From positions 28,488 to 92,487 of the forward strand of contig JBBKXQ010000020.1 in assembly GCA_037969565.1 (NCBI GenBank): 64,000 nt of DNA, written 5' to 3'. Below the pieces are notes generated by a model, which saw nothing but the letters and a program-made list of their open reading frames with translations, was not told the origin of the DNA and made no database searches. Shown here piece by piece: positions 8,858-16,563 of the stretch; the stretch's first letter is position 1; each line of letters opens with the position of its first letter. The position numbers and the translations under genes were made by a program. Origin of the DNA: SZUA-35 sp037969565. Lineage in GTDB: Bacteria; Actinomycetota; Acidimicrobiia; Acidimicrobiales; SZUA-35.

Positions 8858-9238
8858 ATGGCAACCGATGAGAAGTTCTTCCCCTACGAAATCGACAAGC
8901 GTTGGGCTCCCCTGCTGCTTCCGCTCGGCGTAGGCAAGAGCGACGGTGTCACGATCAGCGACGATCACCTGGTAGCAACATTTGGCTGGGTCAAGGTCCG
9001 GACGCCGCTGAGCAACGTCGACCACACCGAGGTCACCGGTCCGCATCGTTGGTACACCGCGGTCGGACTACGGATGAGCTTTGCCGATGACGGGATCACG
9101 TTCGGAACCAATCACCACAAGGCACTGTGCATCGGCTTCGTCGAGCCGATCCCGAGAGTCGTTGGTTTCCACACCCACTCCGCGTTGTCGGTGAGCGTCG
9201 CCGACCCGGCAGGACTTGCGGCCGCAATCCGACGCTGA
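8858..9238 (+). CDS. Conserved hypothetical protein
   Basis: This 126-aa soluble protein has no signal peptide or membrane segment. It contains FFPYEIDKRWAPLLLPLG, a GPHRWYTAVGLRMSF stretch and a C-terminal VSVADPAGLAAAI. The alternating strand pattern resembles the small PH-like conserved proteins found in mycobacteria and other actinobacteria; the biochemical role is not known to me. The ATG at 8858 was chosen because sequence upstream of it overlaps the argS promoter region and is not protein-like. It lies 24 bp before the selenoprotein gene in the same direction, so the two may share a transcript. Confidence 0.7.
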   Translation: MATDEKFFPYEIDKRWAPLLLPLGVGKSDGVTISDDHLVATFGWVKVRTPLSNVDHTEVTGPHRWYTAVGLRMSFADDGITFGTNHHKALCIGFVEPIPRVVGFHTHSALSVSVADPAGLAAAIRR

Positions 9239-9262
9239 GCGCCGACGACCTACGCTCCGGTC

Positions 9263-9799
9263 ATGGCTCGAATTCCCGACGTCGACCCGCTGGACGTTCC
9301 GGCCCGAGTGAAAGCAACGCTCGACACCCAAGCCGCCCAGTGGGGTGAACCGTTGGCCAATCACCTGCTCTATGCCCATCGGCCGTCGATCTTCAAAGGC
9401 GTTCGAGGGATGTGGTCGGCCATCGAAGAGTCGTCGCTGTTGGACCCAGCACTCGTGTCATTGGTCAATCGTCGCGTGGCGGCTCGAGTCGGCTGCGTGT
9501 TCTGACAGGACATCAACGCTGCGGTCGGCAGCACCCAAGGGCTCAGTGAGACCAAACTCGATTCGGTTGTCGTCGTGCCTCTCGATCGAGACCAGTTCGA
9601 CAGCCGAGAACTGGCGGCGCTGGACTACGCCGACGCCATGACCGTGGCTGATGTGGATGACCCGCTGTTCGCTCGAGTCTCCTCGGAGTTCAGTACCGAA
9701 GAAATCGTCGAACTCACCGAAGTGATCGCCTGGGAGAACGCGTCCGCCCGATTCAATCGGGCCCTCAGAGTCCACTCGCAGCATCTCTGGCGACGCTGA
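9263..9799 (+). CDS. AhpD/carboxymuconolactone-decarboxylase-like selenoprotein (CxxU)
   Basis: This alkylhydroperoxidase/CMD-family protein is 178 aa if the TGA at 9503-9505 is read as selenocysteine. The first part ends RVAARVGCVF; the frame continues after the TGA as QDINAAVGSTQG and runs to ALDYADAMTVADVDDPLF and EIVELTEVIAWENASARFNR, both typical of the family. Relatives have CxxC where this protein has Cys78-Val-Phe-TGA81, so Sec replaces the resolving cysteine of a redox motif. A GGUC-loop hairpin begins 12 nt after the TGA (9518-9532). Likely role: thiol-dependent peroxide reduction. Without selenocysteine the product would be an 80-aa fragment. A nonsense mutation is the alternative, but it would not explain the hairpin. 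Confidence 0.85.
9518..9532 (+). promoter_or_regulatory. Bacterial SECIS hairpin
   Basis: GCTGC at 9518-9522 pairs perfectly with GCAGC at 9528-9532 around the loop GGTCG. The loop starts 17 nt after the TGA. Bacterial SECIS elements lie just downstream of the UGA inside the coding region, and the E. coli fdhF element carries the same GGUC loop at nearly the same distance. SelB would bind this loop to deliver Sec-tRNA. The lower stem is not well paired, which is usual for bacterial SECIS elements. Confidence 0.8.
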
Positions 9800-9817
9800 C
9801 CTGATCGGGCCAGGTCA
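9797..9817. terminator. Inverted repeat between convergent genes
   Basis: TGACCTG and CAGGTCA form a 7-bp perfect stem with a 7-nt spacer between the selenoprotein stop and the convergent PTS operon end. No U-run follows on either strand, so intrinsic termination is only possible, not shown. Confidence 0.4.
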
Positions 9818-9841
9818 ATCACCTGCGCCCCGTGTGCGTCG

Positions 9842-10138
9842 CTACTTGCGTGGTAGCGCTGCCGCTTTGAGCGTGATCCCTGCGGCGTCGATGATCCCGG
9901 CCTTCGATCCGATCGACAACGTGTTGGCGGCGAAGAGGTCCTCCTTGTTGATCATCGCCCAGCGAAATCCGTCGATCGACTTGAGTCGCTTGAAGCCCGC
10001 CTTCAGATCCTTGGTTTCCGCGATCACGACGATCGCCCCCTTGTCGAAGATCAGATCAGCCACGCCGGAAGCATCAGGCTGGGCTCCGAGCACTGTCTGC
10101 GCCTGTGCTCTCAGGCCGGCGTCGTCAAAGCGAGCCAT
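9842..10138 (-). CDS. Unknown 98-aa protein at the end of the PTS operon
   Basis: This is a small soluble protein of unknown family. It is basic near the middle (ETKDLKAGFKRLKSIDGFRWAMINKEDLF) with hydrophobic strand-like segments on either side (GAIVVIAET; SKAGIIDAAGITLKAAALP). No PTS phosphorylation motif is visible. The ATG at 10138 is 1 nt beyond the stop of the EIIA-HPr gene, so it is almost certainly co-translated with the PTS proteins and may modulate or be modified by the phosphorelay. That link rests only on position. Confidence 0.7.
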   Translation of the reverse strand: MARFDDAGLRAQAQTVLGAQPDASGVADLIFDKGAIVVIAETKDLKAGFKRLKSIDGFRWAMINKEDLFAANTLSIGSKAGIIDAAGITLKAAALPRK

Positions 10139-10139
10139 G

Positions 10140-10895
10140 TCAGGCCTCCTCGTTGGTGGTGAGAATCGTGGTGATGCTCTCGATGGCTCGAGCGGCGTCA
10201 GACCCCTCGGCCGAAATCGTCACCACGTCACCAACAACCGCACCGAGGGCCAGCACACTCATGATGCTCGAGGCCTTGGCCTTCTTCTCGCCCTTGAGGA
10301 TCGTGACCTCGGCCGACAACGACTTGGTCAGTTCGACGATCAGCGTGGCGGGGCGAGCGTGTAGTCCGGTCGAGTTCGAGATCGTCACGGTGGACGTGAC
10401 TGCTTCATCGTCGTCGTCGTCGTCCGGGGGCGTCGAGAGAATGTGGTGCAGCATCGCGGCATCCGTGGAGACCCAGAGTTGCTCACACAACTCCTCTTCC
10501 TGAAGCACCTCGGCCATTTGGGCCAGCACATTCACGTGGTCGTTGCCTATGGCGGCCAGTCCGATCACGAGATGCGCCGTACCGGCCCCCCAGTCGACAC
10601 CATCGGGATATTGGGCAACCACGATTCCGGTGCCCAAGACATCGGACTTGAATTCCAGCGTGCCGTGGGGCATGGCCACCCCGTTACCCAGATAGGTCGA
10701 GACCGTTTCCTCTCGATTCTTCATCCCGGTGACGTAGTCGGCGAGGACGACACCGCGTTCGACGAGCTTTCCTCCGACGAACTCGATGGCTTCTTCCATC
10801 GAGGTGGAAGACAAACCGACGAAGACGTCTTCGAGACGAAGAACCTCGCCAGGGACCTCGGAGCTTGACACGGCCGTGCTGTTGGAGTGGGTCAT
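10140..10895 (-). CDS. PTS mannitol/fructose-type EIIA fused to HPr
   Basis: This 251-aa cytoplasmic phosphocarrier joins two domains. Residues ~15-155 are an EIIA of the mannitol/fructose class with active His77 in GNGVAMPHG. A linker with a run of aspartates (PPDDDDDDEA) follows. Residues ~165-251 are HPr, with the phosphorylatable His179 in NSTGLHARPA and a regulatory-type Ser210 in KASSIMSVLALG. Phosphate would pass from EI to HPr His179, then to EIIA His77 and on to the separate EIIB. Comparable fusions (FPr, DTP) are known in other bacteria, usually with HPr at the C-terminus as here. The gene lies between EIIB and the 98-aa gene. Confidence 0.95.
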   Translation of the reverse strand: MTHSNSTAVSSSEVPGEVLRLEDVFVGLSSTSMEEAIEFVGGKLVERGVVLADYVTGMKNREETVSTYLGNGVAMPHGTLEFKSDVLGTGIVVAQYPDGVDWGAGTAHLVIGLAAIGNDHVNVLAQMAEVLQEEELCEQLWVSTDAAMLHHILSTPPDDDDDDEAVTSTVTISNSTGLHARPATLIVELTKSLSAEVTILKGEKKAKASSIMSVLALGAVVGDVVTISAEGSDAARAIESITTILTTNEEA

Positions 10896-10897
10896 GG

Positions 10898-11227
10898 TTA
10901 CAGCGCCGACTCGATGGGATCGCCGTTCTTCAGCTTCTCGACAACCGCCTTCACGGTCGGATCGTTGAAGAACATCATGAACGGGACCACGGCTGCGCCT
11001 GGGACCCGCTCCTTTGCGCTCGCTGCCAACTTCTGATGGGTCAGAACCACGTCGGCATCGGCCGGGATCTGCGACACCGGAGCGTGGACGACCTTGATGT
11101 CGAGCTTGGCCTTCTTGATCATCTTCTTCAGCTGGTTGGCACCCATGAGGCTGCTGCCCATGCCGGCCTCGCAGGCGTACACGATGAGATGAACCTCGTT
11201 CGCTGGTTTCACTACTCGGTCAGACAT
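10898..11227 (-). CDS. PTS mannitol-type EIIB component
   Basis: This 109-aa phosphocarrier receives phosphate from EIIA on Cys19 in the P-loop IVYACEAGMGSSLMGA and passes it to the sugar bound by EIIC. In E. coli MtlA the same domain is fused to EIIC; here it is separate. The ATG at 11227 has GGGAG seven bases upstream; a longer frame to 11296 lacks that support. It is separated from the EIIC stop by 193 bp holding a strong stem-loop and a tandem repeat, and is 2 nt from the EIIA-HPr gene. Confidence 0.94.
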   Translation of the reverse strand: MSDRVVKPANEVHLIVYACEAGMGSSLMGANQLKKMIKKAKLDIKVVHAPVSQIPADADVVLTHQKLAASAKERVPGAAVVPFMMFFNDPTVKAVVEKLKNGDPIESAL

Positions 11228-11304
11228 TCGTTGGCTCCCGCCTCGTTGTACACCCATTTTGAGTTTCTGAACGTTCGCAAGGCCCGGCTGTTCCATGAAT
11301 GGCC

Positions 11305-11347
11305 CTGCGCTTGATTACTCTGCGCTTGATTACTCTGCGCTTGATTT
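11305..11347. repeat. 15-bp tandem repeat, three copies
   Basis: CTGCGCTTGATTACT is repeated at 11305 and 11320, with a partial third copy at 11335. It sits in the gap between the EIIC and EIIB genes and is not translated. Its 15-bp period matches repeats inside rho and fruK. Confidence 0.9.
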
Positions 11348-11376
11348 TTGATCTGGAAACGATTCACGGACGATCC

Positions 11377-11406
11377 CGGGGGTGGCGATTCCGAACGCCA
11401 CCCCCG
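11377..11406 (-). promoter_or_regulatory. Strong intercistronic stem-loop between EIIC and EIIB
   Basis: An 11-bp perfect GC-rich stem (CGGGGGTGGCG pairing with CGCCACCCCCG) encloses an 8-nt loop just after the EIIC stop codon. Flanking GACGA and TCGTC can add further pairs beyond a small internal loop. No U-tract follows on the minus strand, so it looks less like a full terminator than an mRNA-stabilising or attenuating element that sets different levels of EIIC and the soluble PTS proteins. Confidence 0.7.
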
Positions 11407-11420
11407 AGTCGTCGGATTTC

Positions 11421-12566
11421 TCAGGCCGGCATACCGGGGATGACAGGCATGCCATCACCGAGATGGACCTCGTCGAGGAGTTCGTCGTCGGTCATGTCCT
11501 TCACGGGGAAGGCCTTCAACAGAACGGAGCCGGTCACGAGGGTGACGCCGGCGCCGACGAGAATTCCGAGCAGCACACCGACGACCGCTCCGCCGCTCGT
11601 CGGCATCAAGCTGAGATAGGCGAAGATGCTGCCAGGAGATGGCGGACCGACGAGGCCGGCATCGGTGGCGACGAAGACGAGGTCGGCGGAGATGCCACCG
11701 GCCCACATCGACGCAATCATGACCGGGTTCATCAGCACGTATGGGAAGTAGACCTCGTGAATGCCACCGAGGAAGTGAACGATCATCGCTCCGGGAGCCG
11801 ACAGCTTGGCGAGGCCCTTACCGGCAAACCAGTAGGCGCCGAGCAGGCCCAGACCTGGCCCGGGGTTCGACTCGAGCATGAAGTAGATCGAGCGTCCGCT
11901 CTCGGCCACGTCGGCGGTGCCCAGTGGTGTGAGCACGCCGTGGTTGATCGCGTTGTTGAGGAACAGCACCTTGCCGACTTCGATCGGAATGTCGGCCAGT
12001 GGCAGCAGCCCGGCGTCAGCGATACTCGACACCATGTTGCCGAACGCTTCGGCGATCGATCCCATGACCGGACCGATGATCACGTAGCCCAGCATGGCGA
12101 GGATCACGCCGGCGATGCCTTGTGAGAAGTTGTTGTAGAGCATCTCGAAACCGGCTGGTGTGCGATCTTCGAGGTACTCGTCGATCTTCAACATCACGTA
12201 ACCGGCCAGTGGGCCAATGAGCATGGCGCCGAGGAACTGCGGTGGGTTACCGGAGGCTCCATTGGCCAGCTCGAATCCGGCGCCGCCGATGACGCCGAAA
12301 ACGGCGATGATGGCAAGCACGCCACCTCGGTGACCGTGGATCATCTTGCCGCCGGTGTAGGCAACGAGCGCCGGAAGCATGTAGGTGATCATGGGACCGA
12401 CGATGTTGCCGGTGATGGTGTCCCAGTCCCAGCCGAGGCTGGTCTTGGCCAACCAACCGGTTGGGATGAATAGTGCAGTGATCAATCCCCAGGCGATGAA
12501 GGCACCGATGTTCGGTACGACCATTGCTGCGAGATAACCACCGAATCGCTGAATGCGTTGTTGCAT
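11421..12566 (-). CDS. mtlA: PTS mannitol-type EIIC permease
   Basis: This 381-aa integral membrane protein transports and helps phosphorylate a hexitol. It has about eight to ten hydrophobic segments, the EIIC signature GGIHEVYFPY near residue 240, and the N-terminal helix MQQRIQRFGGYLAAMVVPNIGAF found in MtlA. The cytoplasmic EIIB and EIIA domains of E. coli MtlA are absent from this polypeptide and are encoded downstream. The ATG at 12566 has GGGGAG about eight bases upstream, so I prefer it to an earlier start at 12653. The substrate is inferred from family only; mannitol or a related hexitol is likely. Confidence 0.93.
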   Translation of the reverse strand: MQQRIQRFGGYLAAMVVPNIGAFIAWGLITALFIPTGWLAKTSLGWDWDTITGNIVGPMITYMLPALVAYTGGKMIHGHRGGVLAIIAVFGVIGGAGFELANGASGNPPQFLGAMLIGPLAGYVMLKIDEYLEDRTPAGFEMLYNNFSQGIAGVILAMLGYVIIGPVMGSIAEAFGNMVSSIADAGLLPLADIPIEVGKVLFLNNAINHGVLTPLGTADVAESGRSIYFMLESNPGPGLGLLGAYWFAGKGLAKLSAPGAMIVHFLGGIHEVYFPYVLMNPVMIASMWAGGISADLVFVATDAGLVGPPSPGSIFAYLSLMPTSGGAVVGVLLGILVGAGVTLVTGSVLLKAFPVKDMTDDELLDEVHLGDGMPVIPGMPA

Positions 12567-12668
12567 CGGTGTACTCCCCTTTGTGTTTGACTCAGCTTCC
12601 CCTGCGACTGTGACGGGCGCCACTGGCAATTGGGCGGTGGTGATCTCCGCCAATTCTGGTCGGGCCGA

Positions 12669-14180
12669 TCAATTCGATCCGATCAACGCTCGCACCCTGC
12701 GAACGTCGGCCGCCGGCAGCAACGGATTCACGACCACGACCGGTGCCAGCTCGCTCTCGAGCGGCACCGTCGAGATCACCAAATCGAAATCGGCACCGTG
12801 TTCCTGCTCGTAGCTGGAGGCCGACTTCACTTCGACGATGGACAGCTCGGGAAACTCGGCCTGGATGCGTGACACGAGGACCCATGCAGTGGCCATGCCA
12901 CCGGGACACACGACCAGTGCTTTTCGACGCTGCCGCAGGTGACCTCGCTCCATTGCACCTGCCAGATACATGGTGATGAATCCGACCTCGTCCAAACCGA
13001 TATCGACCCCGATGTGGGAGGAAATGAGTTCGCCGAGATCGAGCGACACCTTGTGGACGTCGGGATAGCGGGCCGTGATTTCTCCGAGGAGGGGGTTGTG
13101 TACGGGAAGGCCATGCCGGAGGCGGACGGCAAGACGCTGCAGGTGAAGCGAAAGTCCGCGCCGTAGTTCGACGTCTTCGGCGAGACTCGGGTGGAGCCGG
13201 TACCCCGACACGTCGAGAATCTGCTCGAGGAGTTCGCCGAGCTCGGGTTCTTCGCGCTGCACCCGCACCAGGGCGTCGAGCCCCAAGAGGTACTCGGTGA
13301 GTCCGGCGATCTCGCCGTCGGAGAGCCGAGCGATTCCCGCATCGGCAATCGACTCGGCCAGATCACGCACCCCGTCCGACGCGGGATGATCGATGAGGGA
13401 GACGAGCTGACCGGTTTCGAGCGCGATGGGTTTGTCGTCGAGGCAGCGGGCGACAGAGATGGCCAGATACAGCGAGAAGACGAGTTCACTGTTGCCTTCG
13501 GCGAGAGCACCACGAAGTGAACTGGCTCGCACCGCTTTCGAGCAGGCAACAACTGCCAACCCCGAGAAGCGTTCGCGGACCCCCGTCGGAAGTCGGGCCG
13601 CGGCCGACGCCTCCGCCACCTCGGTGTTCGCGAGCACGTCGAGCACGTCACCGGGAACGGCTTCGAGGAAAAGCTGCAGGAGCGCCCGCCGAATACTCAG
13701 CTCGGTCCCCATCACGAGCAGCCCTTTCCCCGGCTTCCGGACGAGAGGCAGGCCCATGCGATCGAGCCACGGTTCACATCGATGCAGATCTCGGCGGGCC
13801 GAAGTCTTGGAGACGTGGAGCTCCTCGTTCAATCGATCGAGGGAAACGATCTCGGGGGCGGCCCAGAGAAGCGAAGCGAGTAGCTGGCGCTCACGCTCCT
13901 CGGGGGAATAGACCAGCGGAGCCCCCGAACGCTCACTCAGGTCGACCCCGATGGCTTGTCGGAGCGCGTCGTCGGCGTTGACAAGGAGGCCTGAGCCACG
14001 CAGGCGAGACAGCGATGCGCCCATCGACTCGAGATAGTTCTCGGCAACCCCGAGCCGATAACGCACGACGCGCTCGCTCAGTCCGAGATCCATCGCCAGG
14101 TCGGCGGTGCTGCGGGGACGGGACTGATCGAGCAGCCAACGCGTGATCCGAATCACTCGACTGTCGAGCGAAACGCTCAT
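12669..14180 (-). CDS. PRD-containing PTS transcriptional regulator, MtlR-like
   Basis: This 503-aa regulator has two N-terminal helix-turn-helix segments (DLAMDLGLSERVVRYRLG; RLNEELHVSKTSARRDLHR), two PRD regions with conserved histidines (ISVARCLDD and LHLQRLAVRLRHGLPVHNPL) and a C-terminal EIIB-like domain (ALVVCPGGMATAWVLVSRI) carrying a cysteine. This is the MtlR/BglG-type activator layout, in which EI, HPr and EII proteins phosphorylate the PRD and EIIB sites to set activity. No full EIIA-like domain is obvious at the C-terminus, so it is shorter than Bacillus MtlR. Its ATG overlaps the EI stop by 4 bp. It probably controls this operon. Confidence 0.9.
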   Translation of the reverse strand: MSVSLDSRVIRITRWLLDQSRPRSTADLAMDLGLSERVVRYRLGVAENYLESMGASLSRLRGSGLLVNADDALRQAIGVDLSERSGAPLVYSPEERERQLLASLLWAAPEIVSLDRLNEELHVSKTSARRDLHRCEPWLDRMGLPLVRKPGKGLLVMGTELSIRRALLQLFLEAVPGDVLDVLANTEVAEASAAARLPTGVRERFSGLAVVACSKAVRASSLRGALAEGNSELVFSLYLAISVARCLDDKPIALETGQLVSLIDHPASDGVRDLAESIADAGIARLSDGEIAGLTEYLLGLDALVRVQREEPELGELLEQILDVSGYRLHPSLAEDVELRRGLSLHLQRLAVRLRHGLPVHNPLLGEITARYPDVHKVSLDLGELISSHIGVDIGLDEVGFITMYLAGAMERGHLRQRRKALVVCPGGMATAWVLVSRIQAEFPELSIVEVKSASSYEQEHGADFDLVISTVPLESELAPVVVVNPLLPAADVRRVRALIGSN

Positions 14181-15868
14181 TCGTCGCGGACCACCGAGAC
14201 AAGCGCCCGGCGAGCGTCAGCACTCGAGGTCGCGCTGAGGGCCAACCGGGCGGCAGCGGCCACTTCCGTCGGATCGAGCCTGGAGAGAATCGACTTGGTC
14301 AGATTGACCAGCGGTGGAGCGACCGACAACTTCGTGATTCCCATGCTCAAGAAGGCGGCCGCCGCTTCCGGCTCGGAAGCGGCCATCCCGCAGACCGACA
14401 CGGGTTTACCGAATCGTCTGCCGGCCTCGGCCGTGAGTTCACACAGCCGTAGGACCGCGGGGTGGAGATGGTCACCCAGATGATCGAGTGAAGGGTTACC
14501 CCGATCGGCAGCCAACGTGTATTGCGTGAGGTCGTTGGTGCCGATCGAGAAGAAGTCGATGTGGGGGGCCAATCGGTCGGCGCACAGTGCGGCAGATGGA
14601 ACTTCGACCATGGCCCCGAGTTTGATTTCACCGAAGGCAACGCCCCGGTTCTGCAACTCGGTCCGAGCCTGGTCGACCGCTTGGCGAACGGCGACCATCT
14701 CGGCGACGTTGGCGACCATCGGAACCATGACCCAGACATCTCCGTCGGTTGCGGCTCTCAGGATGGCTCGCATCTGTGTGCCGAACAGGTCTCCATGACT
14801 CTCGTACAACCGAACACCGCGGCGACCCAGAAACGGATTCTCCTCGGCGTCGAGATCGAGAAAGTCGGCCGGCTTGTCGCCACCGATGTCGAACGTGCGA
14901 ATCACGACTGGTTGGCTGAAGGATCGGGCGGCGCGGGAGTAGACCTCGTGCTGCTCGTCTTCGGTTGGAGCGGATGGGCGATCAAGAAACAGGAACTCGG
15001 TGCGAAAGAGACCGATGCCGTCGGCCTGTTCGGCCGCAGCTCGGTCGACGTCGTCGTTGTTTGCGACGTTGGCTGCGATCGATACGTCGTTCCCACCGAA
15101 CGTCATGTGGAGGCCCCGGAAACGTTCGGCGGCAAGTCGAGTCGCGGCATGCAATTCGGCCCGCGCTCGAAAATCGGCCTCGCTCCGTTCATCGGGATCG
15201 AGTACGAGTTCGCCGGTGTCGCCATCGAGCGCCACCCGTTTGCTGCCAACGGCCTTGGTGAGCAGACCGGACACCCCGACGACGGCCGGCAGCCCCATGG
15301 CGCGGGCGATGATGGCAACGTGACTCGTTGCTCCTCCCTCGGCGGTGGCGAATCCGATCACGAGGTCTGGATCGAGCCGGGCGGTTTCGGCTGCGGTGAG
15401 CACCGGGGCCAGAACAACACTCGGCACGGCGATGTCCAACGTGTCATCCAAATCGAGACCCGCGAGTCGACGCTTGACGCGGTCGGTCACTTCGACCACG
15501 TCCGAGGCCCGGGCTGCCAGATAGGGATCGGGTAGCGACGCAAGCATCGACCGGAGAGCCTCGGCAGCAACGTTCAGGGCGTCGTTCAAACTCAAACCCG
15601 CGCCGAGTTGCTCCTCGACTGCATCGAACAGCATTGGATCCTCGGCCATCAGCGATTGAGCCTGTAGAACGTCGGCCGCCTCGGCCCGATCGAGCTGACG
15701 CGCTTCTGCGCCGAGTTGAGCGAGGTGAGCACCCACAGCACGGATCGCATCGCCGAGCGCTTCGATCGGATTGGCGGTTTCGGGCACGATGACGTCGGTT
15801 CGTTCAACCAAGACGATGGGGCCGATCGCCACACCACTTGAAGCTCCCAGCCCTTTGACGGTGATCAT
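14177..15868 (-). CDS. ptsI: PTS enzyme I (phosphoenolpyruvate-protein phosphotransferase)
   Basis: This 563-aa cytoplasmic enzyme transfers phosphate from PEP to HPr and starts the PTS chain. The phosphorylated His183 is in EGGATSHVAIIARAMG. PEP-binding and metal motifs are present (LFRTEFLFLDR, GTNDLTQYTLAADRGN) and the C-terminal active-site cysteine is in GKPVSVCGMA. Length and architecture are those of normal EI. The start overlaps the upstream membrane-protein gene by 4 bp (ATGA), and the stop overlaps the regulator start. Finding EI inside the sugar operon suggests that the PTS came in as one unit and may be the only PTS of the organism. Confidence 0.96.
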   Translation of the reverse strand: MITVKGLGASSGVAIGPIVLVERTDVIVPETANPIEALGDAIRAVGAHLAQLGAEARQLDRAEAADVLQAQSLMAEDPMLFDAVEEQLGAGLSLNDALNVAAEALRSMLASLPDPYLAARASDVVEVTDRVKRRLAGLDLDDTLDIAVPSVVLAPVLTAAETARLDPDLVIGFATAEGGATSHVAIIARAMGLPAVVGVSGLLTKAVGSKRVALDGDTGELVLDPDERSEADFRARAELHAATRLAAERFRGLHMTFGGNDVSIAANVANNDDVDRAAAEQADGIGLFRTEFLFLDRPSAPTEDEQHEVYSRAARSFSQPVVIRTFDIGGDKPADFLDLDAEENPFLGRRGVRLYESHGDLFGTQMRAILRAATDGDVWVMVPMVANVAEMVAVRQAVDQARTELQNRGVAFGEIKLGAMVEVPSAALCADRLAPHIDFFSIGTNDLTQYTLAADRGNPSLDHLGDHLHPAVLRLCELTAEAGRRFGKPVSVCGMAASEPEAAAAFLSMGITKLSVAPPLVNLTKSILSRLDPTEVAAAARLALSATSSADARRALVSVVRDE

Positions 15869-16563
15869 GACTTCCTCCGTTGGTTGCTGGTCGGCTTCAT
15901 CGATTTGTTCAGCGATCGGTACAAGACGGCCCCGGACACGAGCGTGATACTCGTGGTGATCACGAGGCCGACGACGGCGAGCGCATAGTGCACATTGCGT
16001 TGGCCGTACCCGAGCGCAATCGCTCCGAGCAAGTTGAAGACCAGGAACAATCCCATCATGGCGAACAGGACCGTGCGTTTTCCTTGGCCCAGGCGAACGC
16101 TCGTACCGAGCGCTTTCAAGCCCGAGTCTTGCCCGTCGGCGATCACGAATCCGAAGAACGCGTAGAAAAGGATCGCCATGAGCGAGGGGATGCCGAAGAG
16201 GTACCGAAAGCCGAGGAGGACCGCGGCCCAGAACCAGAATGATCCGACCCCTTGTGCGAGAAAGCGTTTGGGAGTGGCGAACGGTTTACGGAGGTCGACG
16301 GGGCGACCATCGGCCGCGTCGAGCGCGTACGAATACCACGGATAGGCGAGGGTCCCGCCAACGATCAACCCGACGAGATCGACCGCGATCGACAGGAGGA
16401 TTCGATCGTCGCGGTAGAGCGACTGAGCCGGTATCCGGAAGGCGGCGTAACTCGCCAATGTGACGAGAGCGGCCGAACTCAGGGCGACGACATTCCGAGA
16501 GTAACCCCGCACGCCCGAACCGAAGATCTCGCCGACCGAAACATCGAGCGGTGCGTTACTCAT
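15865..16563 (-). CDS. Multipass membrane protein of unknown function in the PTS operon
   Basis: This 232-aa protein has about six hydrophobic segments (around VVALSSAALVTLASYAAF, AVDLVGLIVGGTLAYPW, FWFWAAVLLGFRYLF, LMAILFYAFFGFVIA, VLFAMMGLFLVFNLLGAIAL and LAVVGLVITTSITLVSG) and a basic tail. I do not recognise a defined family, and no transporter signature is evident. It overlaps both neighbours (fruK-like kinase and EI) by 4 bp, which strongly suggests co-translation with them. A role linked to the PTS is inferred only from this coupling. Confidence 0.75.
   Translation of the reverse strand: MSNAPLDVSVGEIFGSGVRGYSRNVVALSSAALVTLASYAAFRIPAQSLYRDDRILLSIAVDLVGLIVGGTLAYPWYSYALDAADGRPVDLRKPFATPKRFLAQGVGSFWFWAAVLLGFRYLFGIPSLMAILFYAFFGFVIADGQDSGLKALGTSVRLGQGKRTVLFAMMGLFLVFNLLGAIALGYGQRNVHYALAVVGLVITTSITLVSGAVLYRSLNKSMKPTSNQRRKS

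Noticed and set aside
9503..9505. TGA read as an ordinary stop or pseudogene lesion in the AhpD-like gene
   Set aside because: It sits exactly at the second cysteine of the motif, downstream sequence is intact and a SECIS-like hairpin follows.
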